Part shown: positions 1-13,617 of the stretch, one piece after another | Layout of the letters: the number at the start of each line of letters is the position of its first letter | How positions within the stretch are numbered: position 1 is the stretch's first letter | Assembly: GCA_950097015.1 (NCBI GenBank) | Contig: CATNEN010000035.1 | Span: 801,001 to 865,000 of the forward strand | Length of the DNA stretch: 64,000 nucleotides | Direction: 5' to 3' | DNA from: Macrostomum hystrix | Lineage: Eukaryota > Platyhelminthes > Macrostomidae | Translations under genes and position numbers: made by a program | Notes under the pieces: generated by a model | Told to the model about the DNA's origin: nothing | The model's input: the letters and a program-made list of their open reading frames with translations, nothing else | Database searches by the model: none

Positions 1-921
1 CGGGTCAATCTGCGGCATGAACATGTACGGATCCGCAACCGAGCAGCGACAGCTCGCCTCTGAGAGGCTGCATGGCGGCGACTTGACAAACTCGTTGTAG
101 ACATTCTGCAGGAAGAACGGCCCAGTAGACTCCATCACGTTTGGCGAGTGATGCGCGTATCTTGGCAACGCGTTGACAACAAACTCCATGAAGCGGTGGC
201 CGGGCGAGCTGAGCATGATGGCGTTCATCACACTGCTGTCGATGCCCCAGTAGAGTCTGGTTATCTCGTAGCGCTCCTGGCTGAGGTAACACAGCTCCGC
301 GGTACTGTTAAGTATTGGTGTGAGGTCCTTCAGTCGCAGCATGTCCATATCGGCATAGACACCTCCATAGTGATGCAGCAGCATGTAGCGAATGGCGTCA
401 GCACGGTTCAGGTGCACCTTGTAGCCCTTAAACATGGCCAGCAGGTGCGGATAGTGCTTGGCAACGAATTCCACCGACTTGGCATCCGTCCAATAGTAGT
501 AGCTTAATGGCGGGCTGTGGCTGATCCAGCTCTTTACAAATGGCACGTACGTAGAAGGGATTGTATTGCTGATCCAAGTCTGATGCAGAATATACGGTAT
601 GCGGGCGGTGTCCAATTTCGAGCTCGATTCGGGCAAGACTCTCGCCGATTTTGTTGGCACGGGCCTGGAAATCAGTTTGGTTGAACCACCTTTAGTTAAA
701 GCCGGCCTCACTTGAATTCCAGCAGACGCAGATGTGGTTACTTCAACAGCGCTGAGACGGGAGAAAGTCCTCAGAACAATTTTTGCCACCGCGTGAGCCA
801 TGACCGAGTCGATGCCGGCTTCTGTCTCGCTGGGGCGATGCAAGATGCCGAATAGCCACGCGAAGCACAGCAGTGTGAGTATGAGGACCAGCAGTAGCAG
901 TCTGGACAGTCTGAGTCGCAT
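1..921 (-). CDS. GT32-type glycosyltransferase (Gly_transf_sug, DXD motif), 3' end beyond window
   Basis: An uninterrupted minus-strand frame starts at the ATG at 921 and runs off the window edge, giving 307 residues without a stop. Residues about 8-26 form one Leu-rich hydrophobic segment just after a short Arg-rich start, a type II signal anchor typical of Golgi glycosyltransferases. A Ser/Thr-rich stem follows. The catalytic domain begins near residue 108 with IPYILHQTW, then SYYYWTDA, then RADAIRYMLLHHYGGVYADMD, whose DXD (residues 191-193) binds nucleotide sugar and metal in family GT32 (OCH1/SUR1-like). Later motifs include YWGIDSSVMNAIMLSSPGH. The donor and acceptor sugars cannot be told from sequence. 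No introns are seen in the visible part. A TTATAAAT stretch at 960-967 (minus strand) could be a TATA box, but that is weak. Family call is firm; the specific activity is unknown. Confidence 0.87.
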   Translation of the reverse strand, partial: MRLRLSRLLLLVLILTLLCFAWLFGILHRPSETEAGIDSVMAHAVAKIVLRTFSRLSAVEVTTSASAGIQVRPALTKGGSTKLISRPVPTKSARVLPESSSKLDTARIPYILHQTWISNTIPSTYVPFVKSWISHSPPLSYYYWTDAKSVEFVAKHYPHLLAMFKGYKVHLNRADAIRYMLLHHYGGVYADMDMLRLKDLTPILNSTAELCYLSQERYEITRLYWGIDSSVMNAIMLSSPGHRFMEFVVNALPRYAHHSPNVMESTGPFFLQNVYNEFVKSPPCSLSEASCRCSVADPYMFMPQIDP

Positions 922-1122
922 GCTTGATCCTGCTTTTGCATATAGGTGTCTTGCACAGATTTATAAATAAGCAGAGCAAGATTCGTACTTAGATGAAAAT
1001 CGCCAGGGCTCCAGATTGTCAGTAGTGACTGATTGAGTACCTGCATGAAAATTGTGCTAAAATATTTTACATAAAAAATATCACATTGACGAATGATATA
1101 GCCGTTTATCACTGGCATTGTA

Positions 1123-1260
1123 TACTTTTGGACCACAGACAGTTGGGGCGTGCAACAATCAGTCTCACGGAGCGGATATAGCCAGCGGTCTCGCGGGGCG
1201 TGCAGCAATCGATTATTTTGTCGATTGGTGCACGCCCGAAATGTCTATGGTCCAAAAGTA
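1123..1260. repeat. 138-bp foldback MITE with 18-bp terminal inverted repeats
   Basis: The ends are TACTTTTGGACCACAGAC (1123-1140) and the inverse of TACTTTTGGACCATAGAC (1243-1260), one mismatch in 18. Inside, a GGGCGTGC segment also recurs inverted (CACGCCC at 1231-1237). No ORF. The terminal CCATAGAC is shared with several other elements in the window. Confidence 0.7.
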
Positions 1261-1527
1261 GACCGCCTGACTTAGGGCGTGAAATATAACTGTGGCTTCA
1301 GACCCCGCATAGTGTGGGCGAAATAATCCGAGCTGGCGGGGTTCGGGACATAGACAGTAAAGGCGTGCAACAATCAGGCTTCATTGGTGGCTGGGAAAAA
1401 ACCCCTCCAAAAGTGTACAATGGTTTGGACACTCGGCATAATAGATAATCTATGTAAGAATATATACCGCCTATTGGGGGTATCAATTGGGGGGTCATAG
1501 ACATTGATGCCCGAAATAGCCGGTATA

Positions 1528-1630
1528 TATTTTCATTGAGCAACGCTGGGATTCCCAGCGGTTCTGTTTGCACCATAGACATTCCACCGGTATTTAATGG
1601 CGGGAATCCCAGCGTTGCTCAATGAAAATA
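1528..1630. repeat. 103-bp foldback element with 29-bp perfect inverted repeat
   Basis: The arms at 1528-1556 and 1602-1630 are exact reverse complements; their core is GAGCAACGCTGGGATTCCC. The 45-bp spacer contains ACCATAGAC. A decayed partial copy (TTGCTCAGCGTTGTTCAAT) follows at about 1706-1724. It could form a stable hairpin or be a tiny non-autonomous DNA transposon. Confidence 0.75.
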
Positions 1631-2687
1631 CACACTTAAAGTTTGAAATACAAGAATCCCAAGGGAATTCCCCATAGACATAGTTTAACGATGTTCATTA
1701 AAACCCTTGCTCAGCGTTGTTCAATGGCCAGGCCAATCAAATACGAATCATACGATGGCCAATGGACCGAGCCGAGTGGCATTTAGATAATCCTTACTTG
1801 AAATGGTTTCAGAAAATTGTTTTAGACAGACAGTCCCTTAGTCCCTTAGTAAGTAACCACAATTTTAGACATAAGCCTCACTTCTAGACCATGAAACAAA
1901 TTTAAATCAAGTTAGCTATCTTATGTTTCATAAGTAACATATTTTTATAAAAAATAACACTGTATCTTACACTTGACAACAGACTCAACAATAGTAGAAA
2001 CCAGAGGAGAATTGCTTTTAGACAAAAAATCTAAAGACTACTCACTTGATAAAATTGTCGTGCCTTGAGAGTTGGCTCAATAAGTCCATCATGAGTAGAT
2101 TGGTCCGTTAGGTCTATTAACAAGATTTTGCATTATTCCATTTGCCACTGGTCTTTGCAAGCTAAATCCTCTACCAGACTTGGCTGCAGATTTCTGCGAC
2201 AGGGAATACTGCAGTTAGCGGCCAATTTCTGCAGATGGTCGGCCGGCCCTCTTTCGCCTGTTAAACCCACTATGTGCCCTTTGTCTACCCCCTATACATT
2301 CCGTCCCTCTGAAGGGTATAGAAAATTGCCTTCCCCGCGCTGCCAATGTACACACATGCTGGCCTCCCCATTAGTGGATGAAATGTACAGTAACGATTTT
2401 TTTCTCTCTGACACACGGGAGAGAGAGACGGGACAGAGAGACACGTCAGTGGAAAGAAACACAACTAAGTGTGCTAGTGTTGACGTGTGATTTTTAAGCG
2501 GCCGCAGCTGTACAGTTTAATAATTTCTGTTTGGTAAGCGCTGAATTTCTCTCCCTCCCCTCTCCTTCTCTCTGTCTCACATTCCTGCTCAAAATCATGG
2601 CCGTCAAGTTAGGAGCCTCAAAACACCCAGACTTGAGTTGAGACTTAGCGACGCATGTACCCACAGCAACAGCCTCACTTGAGTGAC
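1631..2687. other. No gene recognised
   Basis: AT-rich sequence. The longest open frame (2128-2490, plus) matches nothing I know and has no coding character. Short GAGA-rich runs occur at about 2410-2440 and CT-rich runs at about 2550-2580. Confidence 0.5.
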
Positions 2688-2948
2688 ACTGACAGTACAC
2701 ACACTGACAGTACACACCTGACAGCACACACCTGACAGCACACACCTGACAGCACACACCTGACAGAACACACCTGACAGTACACACCTGACAGCACACA
2801 CCTGACCGCACACACCTGACAGCACACACCTGACAGTACACACCTGACAGCACACACCTGACAGTACACACCTGACAGCACACACCTGACAGCACACACA
2901 TGACAGCACACACATGACAGCACACACCTTACAGCACACACCTGACAG
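2688..2948. repeat. 14-bp minisatellite, about 18 copies
   Basis: Tandem units of CACACCTGACAGCA with few variants (GTA for GCA, CAT for CCT). Because 14 is not a multiple of 3, all three minus frames stay open, which creates spurious Cys/Val-rich reading frames; none is credible as a gene. Confidence 0.95.
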
Positions 2949-4648
2949 CTTCAGCTGGAATTATCAGTGAATTTGAGTCAGCAATCGGTGTTACCTAGAG
3001 TTATAGGTGTCAATCATGGGTGTCAGTAAATACCCGATGCTGTGAATGTTTATATAGTAAGTAACCTGAAAGTATTGTAAATATGACAGGCCTCCTGATT
3101 AAAACATTTAAATATTCGCCTGAATTGTCTTAGGTAAATGCATCACAAAATATTATAATGTAATCAAATTCGTGCGCAAAATTGTTTTAATCCGCAAAAT
3201 ATCACGAAATATCATGCTAAATTCAAATTCGTGCCAAAATAATATTTAATATTACTATGTTTGTTTTAATGCACAAAATATTATTTAATATTCACTTGTC
3301 ATAAACTTGAATCAGCAAACCACTATCAATAGGCGAGAATTCCGAAGGGAGAAACCAAACACATTTTCTGACCCTGTCAGCCTTCTCTCACCTTATAATC
3401 TTGTGAACAAGGAATTATTGAACCATTGAATTGTATGCAGATAGTTCGAGAGTTAGTTATTTAGCGGTGACCCTCTAAGTCATTGGAAGCCCAGCAAGAC
3501 TGGATTTAAAAAAACCAGGACTTAGTGCCTTGTAATGAACCGCTCGAGTCGAGTGAGAATTAAACTGCTAAGAACTGGGACTTAGCAAGGAGAAAAGGTA
3601 CCACAGTATTATCCGCTAACTTACGAGTAGAAGTTGGTTGAATCAACCCGCTACGCCTACTGCGTGAGAGAAGCAATAAACATAGCAGTTTATTGAACAA
3701 CATCCCACAGGGAGAATAAATCCTGTAATTAGATATTACAGTGTACAATAATCCTCAGACGATCGATAACAATTAGGATAATAAAAGTCAAAACAACTTT
3801 GGTAGTATTGAATGATAATCACACGAAGGGAGATAAGTTAGAACCGCAACAACTTTGAGATTATAAACTCGATGAGATTATAGCATATAATATTGATAAT
3901 ATTGATATACAAATTTCTCGCTTTGGGGATATCGACAGCTTGGGGGAAGTCGGCTGAATGGGTAAATTTGCAACATTTTCTATCTGAGGGATAATTTACC
4001 AGTTTTGGGGGAGTTGACCAACTATTGAGAGCTATTATTGGGTAGTTTGTTAACAATGGGATTTTCTGATTGAGACGTTTAGCTTAGGTATAACCAACTG
4101 GGTTGTTGCTAAAGTAAGTGGCTGAAAAATGCGCGCCAAACTGAAGAAACAAGGATCAATTAAAAAGAATTGAACTATTGAAAATGCATACAACTACGAG
4201 CTAATTTAAGCTTACTTAAAGCTATTTTCTGAATGTCATGTCAGTTCACCTCTGACTGTAAGGTACCCAGTACCCATTTGAAACGATCAGTTATAGTCAA
4301 GCGACTACTATTAGTAGCGTGTGCAACGAATAGTTTTTTACTACTTGGCTTTATACTAGGAAAACTTCATGAGTCACTTTTTACAACGCAAAATAGTTTT
4401 CAACACGAGCAAAACTTAAAGTAAAAATGTTTACCTGAAAAACATTATTTGTAAGCTTTTTAAAATAATCTGGTTAAAAAACTAATTTCGTAGTTCTAGT
4501 TAATCTTCTAGTGAAAAGTCTTCTGAAATAGCTTTTCGGATTTATAATGTCCTAGAAAAAATGAACATGTGTTAATTATTCCTCCACACTTACATAACTT
4601 ACATACTTACATAACCTATGGCGGAGCCTCAGATCACAGCCAATTCAT
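2949..4648. other. No gene recognised
   Basis: AT-rich intergenic DNA with repeated AATATTATTTAATATT-like stretches around 3145-3300. Open frames here are short, in no consistent frame, and unrecognised. Confidence 0.5.
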
Positions 4649-4969
4649 TTGTCCGAAGTCTTGTGGCAGTGGGACAACGCACGACCTCATGTGGCCCAGC
4701 CTGTGCAGCAGTACATGGAGACTCGTGGAGTTCAACTGCTTTTTCAGAGTCCCTACAGCCCTGATTTCAATTTATGCGACCGTTTTTTCTTCAATTGGCT
4801 GAAATCTGACTTCTCGAAGCGGGAGTTCAGCAGCCACGATGAGGTCCGCGAGGCCGCGTTGCAGTGGGCGAGGGGTCTGGATGCAAACTGCTTGAAACGC
4901 GAGGTTCTACGGCTCGTGGAGCACTGCCAAGCTGTGATTGACTTCAGGGGAAATTACATTACTGATTAG
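4649..4969 (+). pseudogene. mariner-type transposase, C-terminal remnant (D34D)
   Basis: About 106 codons of a Tc1/mariner DDE domain. The second catalytic Asp is in WQWDNARPHVA; the last is in PYSPDFNLCD, with 34 residues between them, the D34D spacing of mariner. The N-terminal DNA-binding domain and first Asp are missing upstream, so this is a truncated relic. The frame ends at TAG 4967-4969. About 70 bp downstream, TTTCTCATGACTTTCCGGACA followed by CCCGGA may be the element's 3' terminus. No ATG fits; the left boundary is the limit of recognisable sequence. It is not related in detail to the mariner at 31.0-32.8 kb. Confidence 0.8.
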
Positions 4970-5154
4970 TAAAGTTTCACTGTTCTGCGCGTTTTTATAA
5001 TTAACCTTTTGTAGTTTTCTCATGACTTTCCGGACACCCGGAATATACAATTACATGTCCCTATAATCCCTATCATCTCATTTTAATGCTCGAGTTCGAA
5101 GTTGTCTATGGTATTTTGACAGACTAAGCCACTCCTATTTAATCTGCTCAACAT

Positions 5155-5192
5155 TGCATGTACACAGCATGTACACAGCATGTACACAGTGA
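5155..5192. repeat. Short 12-bp tandem repeat
   Basis: Three copies of GCATGTACACA in a row. Confidence 0.8.
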
Positions 5193-5547
5193 CTGATTGG
5201 AGTTTTCTCAATCGAAACCCCTTTTGTCTACACTAGGAGACAAGCGATTGAATGGCAATTAGCGAAAAATAAAAATTTCTAAAACAAATTTAAGACCCAA
5301 AACTTAGCTTTCACAAAATTTCTGCTGCTTGCTTTTTCATAGGTTAAGCCTGAATACTGGTCTGCTTTGCGATAAAATAGCATGCAGGAGAAATGCGAGA
5401 TATAAACCAGAATGAACTGGTTTTAGAGATAATAAGTCTGGGTGCCGAACTGCGGAGCACAATGCTCTGCTATACAGGCTAATGCAGGAGTGAGAAATGA
5501 GAGCTGCGGGCCGGCTCAGGTTTAAGGCCGGGGTAAGCGGCTTGACC

Positions 5548-5561
5548 GTTGCTATGACAAC
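5548..5561. promoter_or_regulatory. X-box-like palindrome (RFX-type site)
   Basis: GTTGCTATGACAAC is two changes away from the palindrome GTTGCCATGGCAAC and close to the RFX consensus GTNRCC-N(0-3)-RGYAAC. It lies 0.87 kb upstream of the tubulin ATG. Confidence 0.4.
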
Positions 5562-6001
5562 GGAGGGAGAGGTAAGAAAATTCCTGGCGTGCATGCGGGT
5601 TAGCCCACTCGTCATTCTCTTCTTTCGCTTTATCTCTCTATCTCCCTCTCTCTCTCTCTTGCAGTTAAGCGCTGCGTTGCAAATGCACAGCAAATGCGAT
5701 GATTCACCCACGGAGTTCATTTCAATTCTTCTGGTAGAAAAAACGCAGGTTTTTCGCGGCCTGTCTGCTCCAGTGTGGCGGCAGTTACCTGTGAGTTAGC
5801 AGATCCACCCTCCGCCCCAAGTTTTTATTGAGCGGGTCACGGGTTCAGCAAAAATGTGCGGAGGCGAAAAGGTGGGCTTGGTGGGTTGAGAGATTTTTTA
5901 GGTGGGACCGCCAAGTGGGGTTGAGGCCTTGACAACCATTGGCCATATTCTAAAGACTCACCCACAGATGCGCAGCCCCCGCCGTTGCTGGCACGCACCC
6001 G

Positions 6002-6014
6002 GTTGCCTAGCAGC
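6002..6014. promoter_or_regulatory. X-box-like motif upstream of alpha-tubulin
   Basis: GTTGCC-T-AGCAGC matches 11 of 12 defined positions of GTNRCC-N(0-3)-RGYAAC. RFX factors bind such sites in promoters of ciliary genes. Binding here is inferred only from sequence. Confidence 0.4.
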
Positions 6015-6154
6015 CAGTGATGTGGAGGCGAGGCGACGGTAGAGAAAATGAGAGCCTTAGAACCTGCAGAATTGAGGTGGGCATTTACCCCTTGTCATTG
6101 CTTCCAGCCTCTTCGCCTCATCTCACCGCTCAGCAGGCCCGAGACCCACCATGC

Positions 6155-6168
6155 CTGGCCCTGGCAAC
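6155..6168. promoter_or_regulatory. X-box-like motif near alpha-tubulin promoter
   Basis: CTGGCC-CT-GGCAAC has a perfect right half and one mismatch in the left half of the RFX consensus. It lies 264 bp before the ATG. Confidence 0.35.
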
Positions 6169-6212
6169 TGTAACTTGCGCCCCTGGTTACGCAGCTAAGA
6201 CACCTGGGCGGC

Positions 6213-6289
6213 CCAATGAAACTGCATAGCAGCGCGCCGCCCCTGCCCCACACCTCCCCTCCGCCCCTGAATTCGTGGCCCCATAAATA
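6213..6289 (+). promoter_or_regulatory. Alpha-tubulin core promoter: CCAAT box and TATA-like box
   Basis: CCAAT lies at 6213-6217 and CATAAATAG (TATA-like, ATAAATA at 6283-6289) about 130 bp before the ATG. Transcription would be expected to start near 6315, giving a 5' UTR of about 100 nt ending at TTCAACATG. Confidence 0.6.
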
Positions 6290-6418
6290 GAGAGCGCGGG
6301 CTCGCTGCGGTCCCCTCTTTATCGACATAGCCAGTGTCTCGATAGACATCTGCTTGTGCCCTCAAAGCAACTCTAACGCTCTCCAGTTTCCCGCTCCTTC
6401 TAATCTCCAAGCTTCAAC

Positions 6419-7883
<1,465 letters not shown>

Positions 7884-8065
7884 ACGACAGGAATCTGCTG
7901 AATAATGCTGACTCTTATTTGATCGATCCAAAGCAAAAGACAGATTGTAAAATCCTCTTTCGAAAAGAGATATACAAACATAGCATGATACTGTTAGTAG
8001 TGATCAACACCAACTAAGCTGAAATTCGATGGTTTAACAACGGTCAACACTTGGCCTTGACTTGA

Positions 8066-8071
8066 AATAAA
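8066..8071 (+). promoter_or_regulatory. Polyadenylation signal of alpha-tubulin
   Basis: First AATAAA downstream of the stop codon, about 185 nt after it. Confidence 0.6.
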
Positions 8072-9301
8072 ACCAAAAATGACCACATAACAATTTTAAC
8101 ACCTTTCAAAAAGATAAAATATTTTAAACGTTATGCAGTTAGTTGGCTTTTTGTTTTCCTCTTACGACATACCGAGTCACCGACGTAAAACAACAGTTTG
8201 TAGTTATGCGGAAAAGTAGTTAAGTTGCAATTATGACTCGTAGATAATTATCATCGCAGAGAAACTGAATACTCGACTTCAAACAACTAAGCAACGTAAA
8301 TAACAGCAGAGAATATTGTATGCGTAGCGTTTGCGCAATCTATTTGTAAGAAACAATTTTGGGTCTTACGATCGAAGCTTTTATTACTACTCACTTTAGT
8401 AGGCCGTACGAGCGCATTGCGTATCCGCTGTGAACGCCTTAAAACTCGACAGAATGTTCTTGCAGAACAGACGCTTGATATGAACAGTCATTAAAATGGT
8501 CAAAACCTCCTTTTATATGATTTGACTTCTACCACTCCAGTCACCAACACCTGTTCCTCTACCACTTCAGCCACCAGCAGTAACAGTTACTATCAAGTTA
8601 AGCGATTCGAAAAAATGTAAGACTATGTACATGTAGAAGCAAATAATTTTCAATCAATTAAAGGAACAGGACAGCAAAAACATATCCTATCTAAGCACAA
8701 TGCGTGTCTGAAAATTTTATTTTTTTATATGTGAGTTATGACAAAACACAATTCGATCAACTTAAGAAGCCCATTTAATCGAAAACTTCAATGAATGCTT
8801 AAGTTTTAGTCGTAATATTTTCTGAAACGCAGCATTACTACTGACAAAGACAGTGAGTAGCACGTAGGGAGCTATAATGACCTGGAAACATTTCATTAAA
8901 AAGCCTAAAAAACGTCTTGAACTTGGAGAAGAATTTAAGCACTAAAAACTAATTTCTCACACAAAATCATACTACTGGGAGGACTAAAAAAGATGGTCTC
9001 GCATATGGTGCGAATAAAGTAAAACACCAAGCAGAAAGCAATTTAAAATCTTAGACATCGCACTCAAATCTCACTCATTAGCACGCAGAAGATAGGCAAA
9101 AATAAACTTTCAATTTTCCCATACGAGTTAGAAGGAATAGCTTGTAAATTGAATCTAAGATCTCTAAATAATCCCTCAAAATCCTAGATTTGAAGATAGG
9201 ACCATGAAAATGCATTTCAACAGTGTTTTACTAACTTGAATTTTAAACAAGTTTAGAACAGCAATTTAGAAGTCAATAATAACAGGAGAGCTGATTGGCA
9301 A
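8072..9301. other. Intergenic, nothing recognised
   Basis: AT-rich. A short imperfect repeat of CTACCACT(C/T)CAG(T/C)CACCA occurs at about 8530-8580. No open frame of note on either strand. Confidence 0.5.
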
Positions 9302-9856
9302 TCAGTTCAATTGCAGCTGAGCATCATTAGAATTGTGCCGCAGCTGCTGGTTCCAGGCCTCCAGCTCTGGCAGGCGATATTTGCCCGCATAGCAGGCTAG
9401 CCCAGTCACGGGGTCCGTGATGCAGCCCTCCGAGAAGACCACCTTGATGAGTCTGTAGATACAGTTGAAATCCATAGGCTGTGGCGTTCGCTCGATTAGC
9501 ACAAGATCGCCAGGCTTAGCAGCGATGCGACCTGCATAGGCCAGGTAAGTCGCCGATTGATAATAATAGCGCAGAATGAATCTATTCAAACAGAGCTTCT
9601 TCACTTCGACCCGAACCAGGCTGGGCTGGTGATTCGAGTCGGCGCTGTGAAATTCGCCATCGTATTTGCCGTAGGGCTTCACCTGGCCCAGGGCCAGCTG
9701 GAATGGCGGCGTCGGCTGAAGGCCGCGACGCTCCGCAGCCTTCAGGCCAACTGTGGTGACCTCCGGCTTGTGATAAGGAAAGTATTCATTGATGTAGGCC
9801 TTCAGATAGCGCTGAACATTTGGCCTGCGATGACGGAGAAAATAGGCTGTGGACAT
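9302..9856 (-). CDS. MRPS17: Mitochondrial small ribosomal subunit protein uS17m
   Basis: A single-exon 184-residue frame. The core (about residues 80-165) reads VRVEVKKLCLNRFILRYYYQ, then ATYLAYAGRIAAKPGDLVLI, then YRLIKVVFSEGCITDPVTG, which follows the S17/uS17 OB-fold pattern: a basic strand, a conserved TY.A.D/G-like turn, a GD.V.I strand, and the mitochondrial-type end with DPVTG. In the mitoribosome uS17m binds 12S rRNA in the body of the small subunit. The N-terminal 70 residues are basic and Pro/Tyr-containing and could include a targeting sequence. The start at 9856 is the only ATG giving the whole domain. It is longer than bacterial S17 (about 85 residues) by both N- and C-terminal extensions, as usual for MRPS17. 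The neighbours are unrelated. Confidence 0.78.
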   Translation of the reverse strand: MSTAYFLRHRRPNVQRYLKAYINEYFPYHKPEVTTVGLKAAERRGLQPTPPFQLALGQVKPYGKYDGEFHSADSNHQPSLVRVEVKKLCLNRFILRYYYQSATYLAYAGRIAAKPGDLVLIERTPQPMDFNCIYRLIKVVFSEGCITDPVTGLACYAGKYRLPELEAWNQQLRHNSNDAQLQLN

Positions 9857-10294
9857 GGCTATTGACTGAGGCTTCTGGCTTGCTGTGGGTGGAACAGTCA
9901 GAAAATTGAAGTTTTTCTGAGTGAGTGAGTAGTATTCAGATGCTACTCATTGTTAAGCTTATTTCAATGCCAAGTTTACACCCTTTTTGCTATAATGAAG
10001 GAAAAATACATTGTTACTATAATCTTCAAAGTACACATTTATATTCAGTTAATGGATTTAACACAAGTCAACAAACTAAAAATAAGCAGTTATTATGATA
10101 ACAATTAGATAGTGATCCCACCATATATTTTAATTTCCAATATGGCTAAAGGCACTGGCATACTCATATTAATTATGTTATTTATGTACATGTGACAGTC
10201 AAAGTAAATACTTCAATGGACTGTAATGGACTAAAACAGACTGTAACAGAACACTAAATAATGAATATTAAACAGTAGTATAGATACTCTAGAT

Positions 10295-11450
<1,156 letters not shown>

Positions 11451-11773
11451 CTCTAGATAAGTAAGAATAACTATTTAGAATAAATTAGCCAGGCACAACA
11501 ATTTGTCTTTAAACTAAACAATCAACTGAAAGCTCAATACTTCCTATCTGAATCTGAAATTACTAAATAAATTTTTCTATATCATACCAAGTTACCAAGT
11601 CATACGAAACAATTATACTACAGATTGTTTGCTTATTAATCCTAGAAATAAATATATACATTGTTTACAACTGTAGACAATTAGATAAAAATGCAATTAG
11701 GGTATTTAAATTTTTATCATGTTTCACAAGTAACATATATATCAAAATAGGTTGTATATATATATGATGTGAT

Positions 11774-12778
11774 CGTACATGAGTAACAAATGCCCAATGA
11801 CGGTCAAGCAAAGTAAGTTGCAAAAATCAATTGACCAAAGGAAAAAATCAAAGAGAGGCACAAGGGACAAAGAGAGAAAGAAGATAGCACAGAGAAGAGA
11901 AAGAACAATTGAGAAAAATAAGAGAGAAAAGGACAGAGAAAAAGAGAAAAAGAGAAGAAGAAAAGAGAAGACAAGGATGTGAAAATTTGGATAAAGAAAT
12001 TAGTTTGACACTTGTAAGTTTAAAATAAAGCAATGAAACAAATTAAGTTGCAGAGCAGGAAAAATATGTTGCTGTAAAGGGAAAACTAAGTTGCAGATGA
12101 GAGAAAACTGAGTTGTAGTTAAAGGAAAACTGAGCTTTATATGAGAGAAAAATGAGTTGCAGTTAAGAGAAAACTGAGTTGCAATTAAAGGAAAACTGAG
12201 TTGCAGATTCAAGAATCATCTGTGCTCTTTGAAGCAGGGCAAAACTAACTGCACTTCAGTTCTCTTTTCACAATTTATTGTTTTATTATAGATCTAATTA
12301 CAACTAAATTTGACAAAATACTCTAATTTTCACATCCTTTTTCTGCATTCTTCTTCTTTTCAACTCTCTCTGTTTTTTTAATACTATCTTAGTTATTTAT
12401 CTACCATTTTTCTTATATAGGCCCTACTCACTGTTTTTCTTTTACTTATTTTCTACTCTATGATTTTCTTCTCCTATACTCTCTGACTTTCATTCTATTC
12501 TATTCTTTCTGTTTTTCTTCCTTTCTACTCTACATATGTTTTAGCTATTTTCTTTTTTCTTAGGCCTAGTTTTTTTCTGTCTTTTCTACTTTCTGTTTTT
12601 CTTCTCATTCTCTTCTAGGGTCTACTCTATGATTTTTACCAAGTATCGCAAATCATAACACTTGCAATGAAAAGTGTATTTAATCCTTTAAAACTAATTC
12701 GCTTCAATGTATGTTGCACTTTTTGGTTCAAAACTAAATTGCATGGCTGGCTAAGATTACATAGGTTGCACATGTATG
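11774..12778. mobile_element. 1-kb foldback DNA element, same family as the 281-bp MITE at 16.05 kb
   Basis: The left end CGTACATGAGTAAC and right end (inverse) CATACATGTGCAAC are decayed versions of CATACATGCGCAAC, the terminus of the MITE at 16047-16327. Internal sequence also matches that MITE in reverse orientation, for example GGTCAAGCAAAGTAAGTTGC here against GGCCAAGCAAGGTAAGTCGC there, and AAGCAATGAAACAAATTAAG against GAGCAATGAAACAAACTAAG. The left half is a purine-rich run (about 11850-11985) and the right half a pyrimidine-rich run (about 12330-12620), so the element can fold back. Imperfect roughly 30-bp repeats of GAGAGAAAACTGAGTTGCAG lie at 12050-12210. The Lys/Arg/Glu-rich frame at 11779-11982 is a by-product of the purine run. 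Confidence 0.75.
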
Positions 12779-13438
12779 ATTGTAAATAGTGATTTTTGCA
12801 TTTTAAGAATAGGGCATGATTACTTATATATTGACTAAATTTATAGATCTAAAAAAACAAGTGGACATATTATGTCAAAGGGATGCTACAACTATGTATT
12901 AGTTTTTAACTATATAGGGCATATTAGTGGACATTAGACAATATGTAGGCCTACATAATTAGGCCCTATTTAGTGATGTAGATAGGCCTAGCTTAATGTG
13001 CATTGCAAGATTCAATAAAATATAGCATAAATTGTACAATTAAATATAATAGGCCTACATTAAATATCAATAAACAAGGCCTAGGCCTATTTAAGTCTAA
13101 TCTCATAGGCCTAAAGCTAAACATAAAGCCATTCAGCCCTAGAGCCTATTTGAATGTTAAAACTCTTATTAGCAAATAGCAATCAATTATCAAGCAAACT
13201 AGCTACTACCAATTTTTTATTAACTTATATGGGATTGCTCACAGACGAGTTTGTATGAAGTATCTTTTAAAGACAAGTTAACAGTAGGCCTAGACAAGTT
13301 GACGGCAGACAAAAAGACGAGAAACCCTTGCCATACACTTATGGCCTTGAGGGTCAACGACGTTAGCGACATTTTACCGCACTGTTTTAACATGTTAAAA
13401 ATACCGCACTGTTTAACAAACCTTATAATGCGGCGGAC
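12779..13438. other. No gene recognised; TAGGCCTA-rich
   Basis: AT-rich sequence with many copies of the palindrome TAGGCCTA and its half AGGCCTA, concentrated between 12940 and 13110. No coding sequence seen. Confidence 0.5.
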
Positions 13439-13617
13439 AATGCGGAATTTACCGCACTGTTTAAATAACCTCATTTCAGGCTCGGACTATGGCGGTGGAC
13501 TATGCGGAATTTACTGCACTGCTTAAATAACCTCATTTCAGGCTTGGACTATATGCAGTGGACTATGCGGAATTTACCGCACTGTTTAAATAACCTCATT
13601 TCAGGCTTGGACTATGC
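13439..13617. repeat. About 62-bp tandem repeat, three copies
   Basis: Units begin TGCGGAATTTACCGCACTG and continue TTTAAATAACCTCATTTCAG and GCTTGGACTATG. Each unit carries the small inverted repeat TGCGG...CCGCA. A degenerate half-unit (TTTTACCGCACTGTTTAA) precedes the array at about 13373. Confidence 0.85.

Noticed and set aside
2494-2941. Overlapping minus-strand Cys/Val-rich frames of 88-143 codons
   Set aside because: They are translations of the 14-bp minisatellite; the same unit in all three frames gives the same low-complexity peptide.
5497-5799. Possible exon-intron structure (GAGAGGTAAGAAAA ... CTCTCTTGCAG)
   Set aside because: The splice sites look good but no recognisable coding sequence flanks them; it might be an untranslated or unrelated transcript. 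Left out for lack of support.
11779-11982. Lys/Arg/Glu-rich 67-codon ORF
   Set aside because: Encoded by the purine-rich arm of a foldback element, not by a gene.
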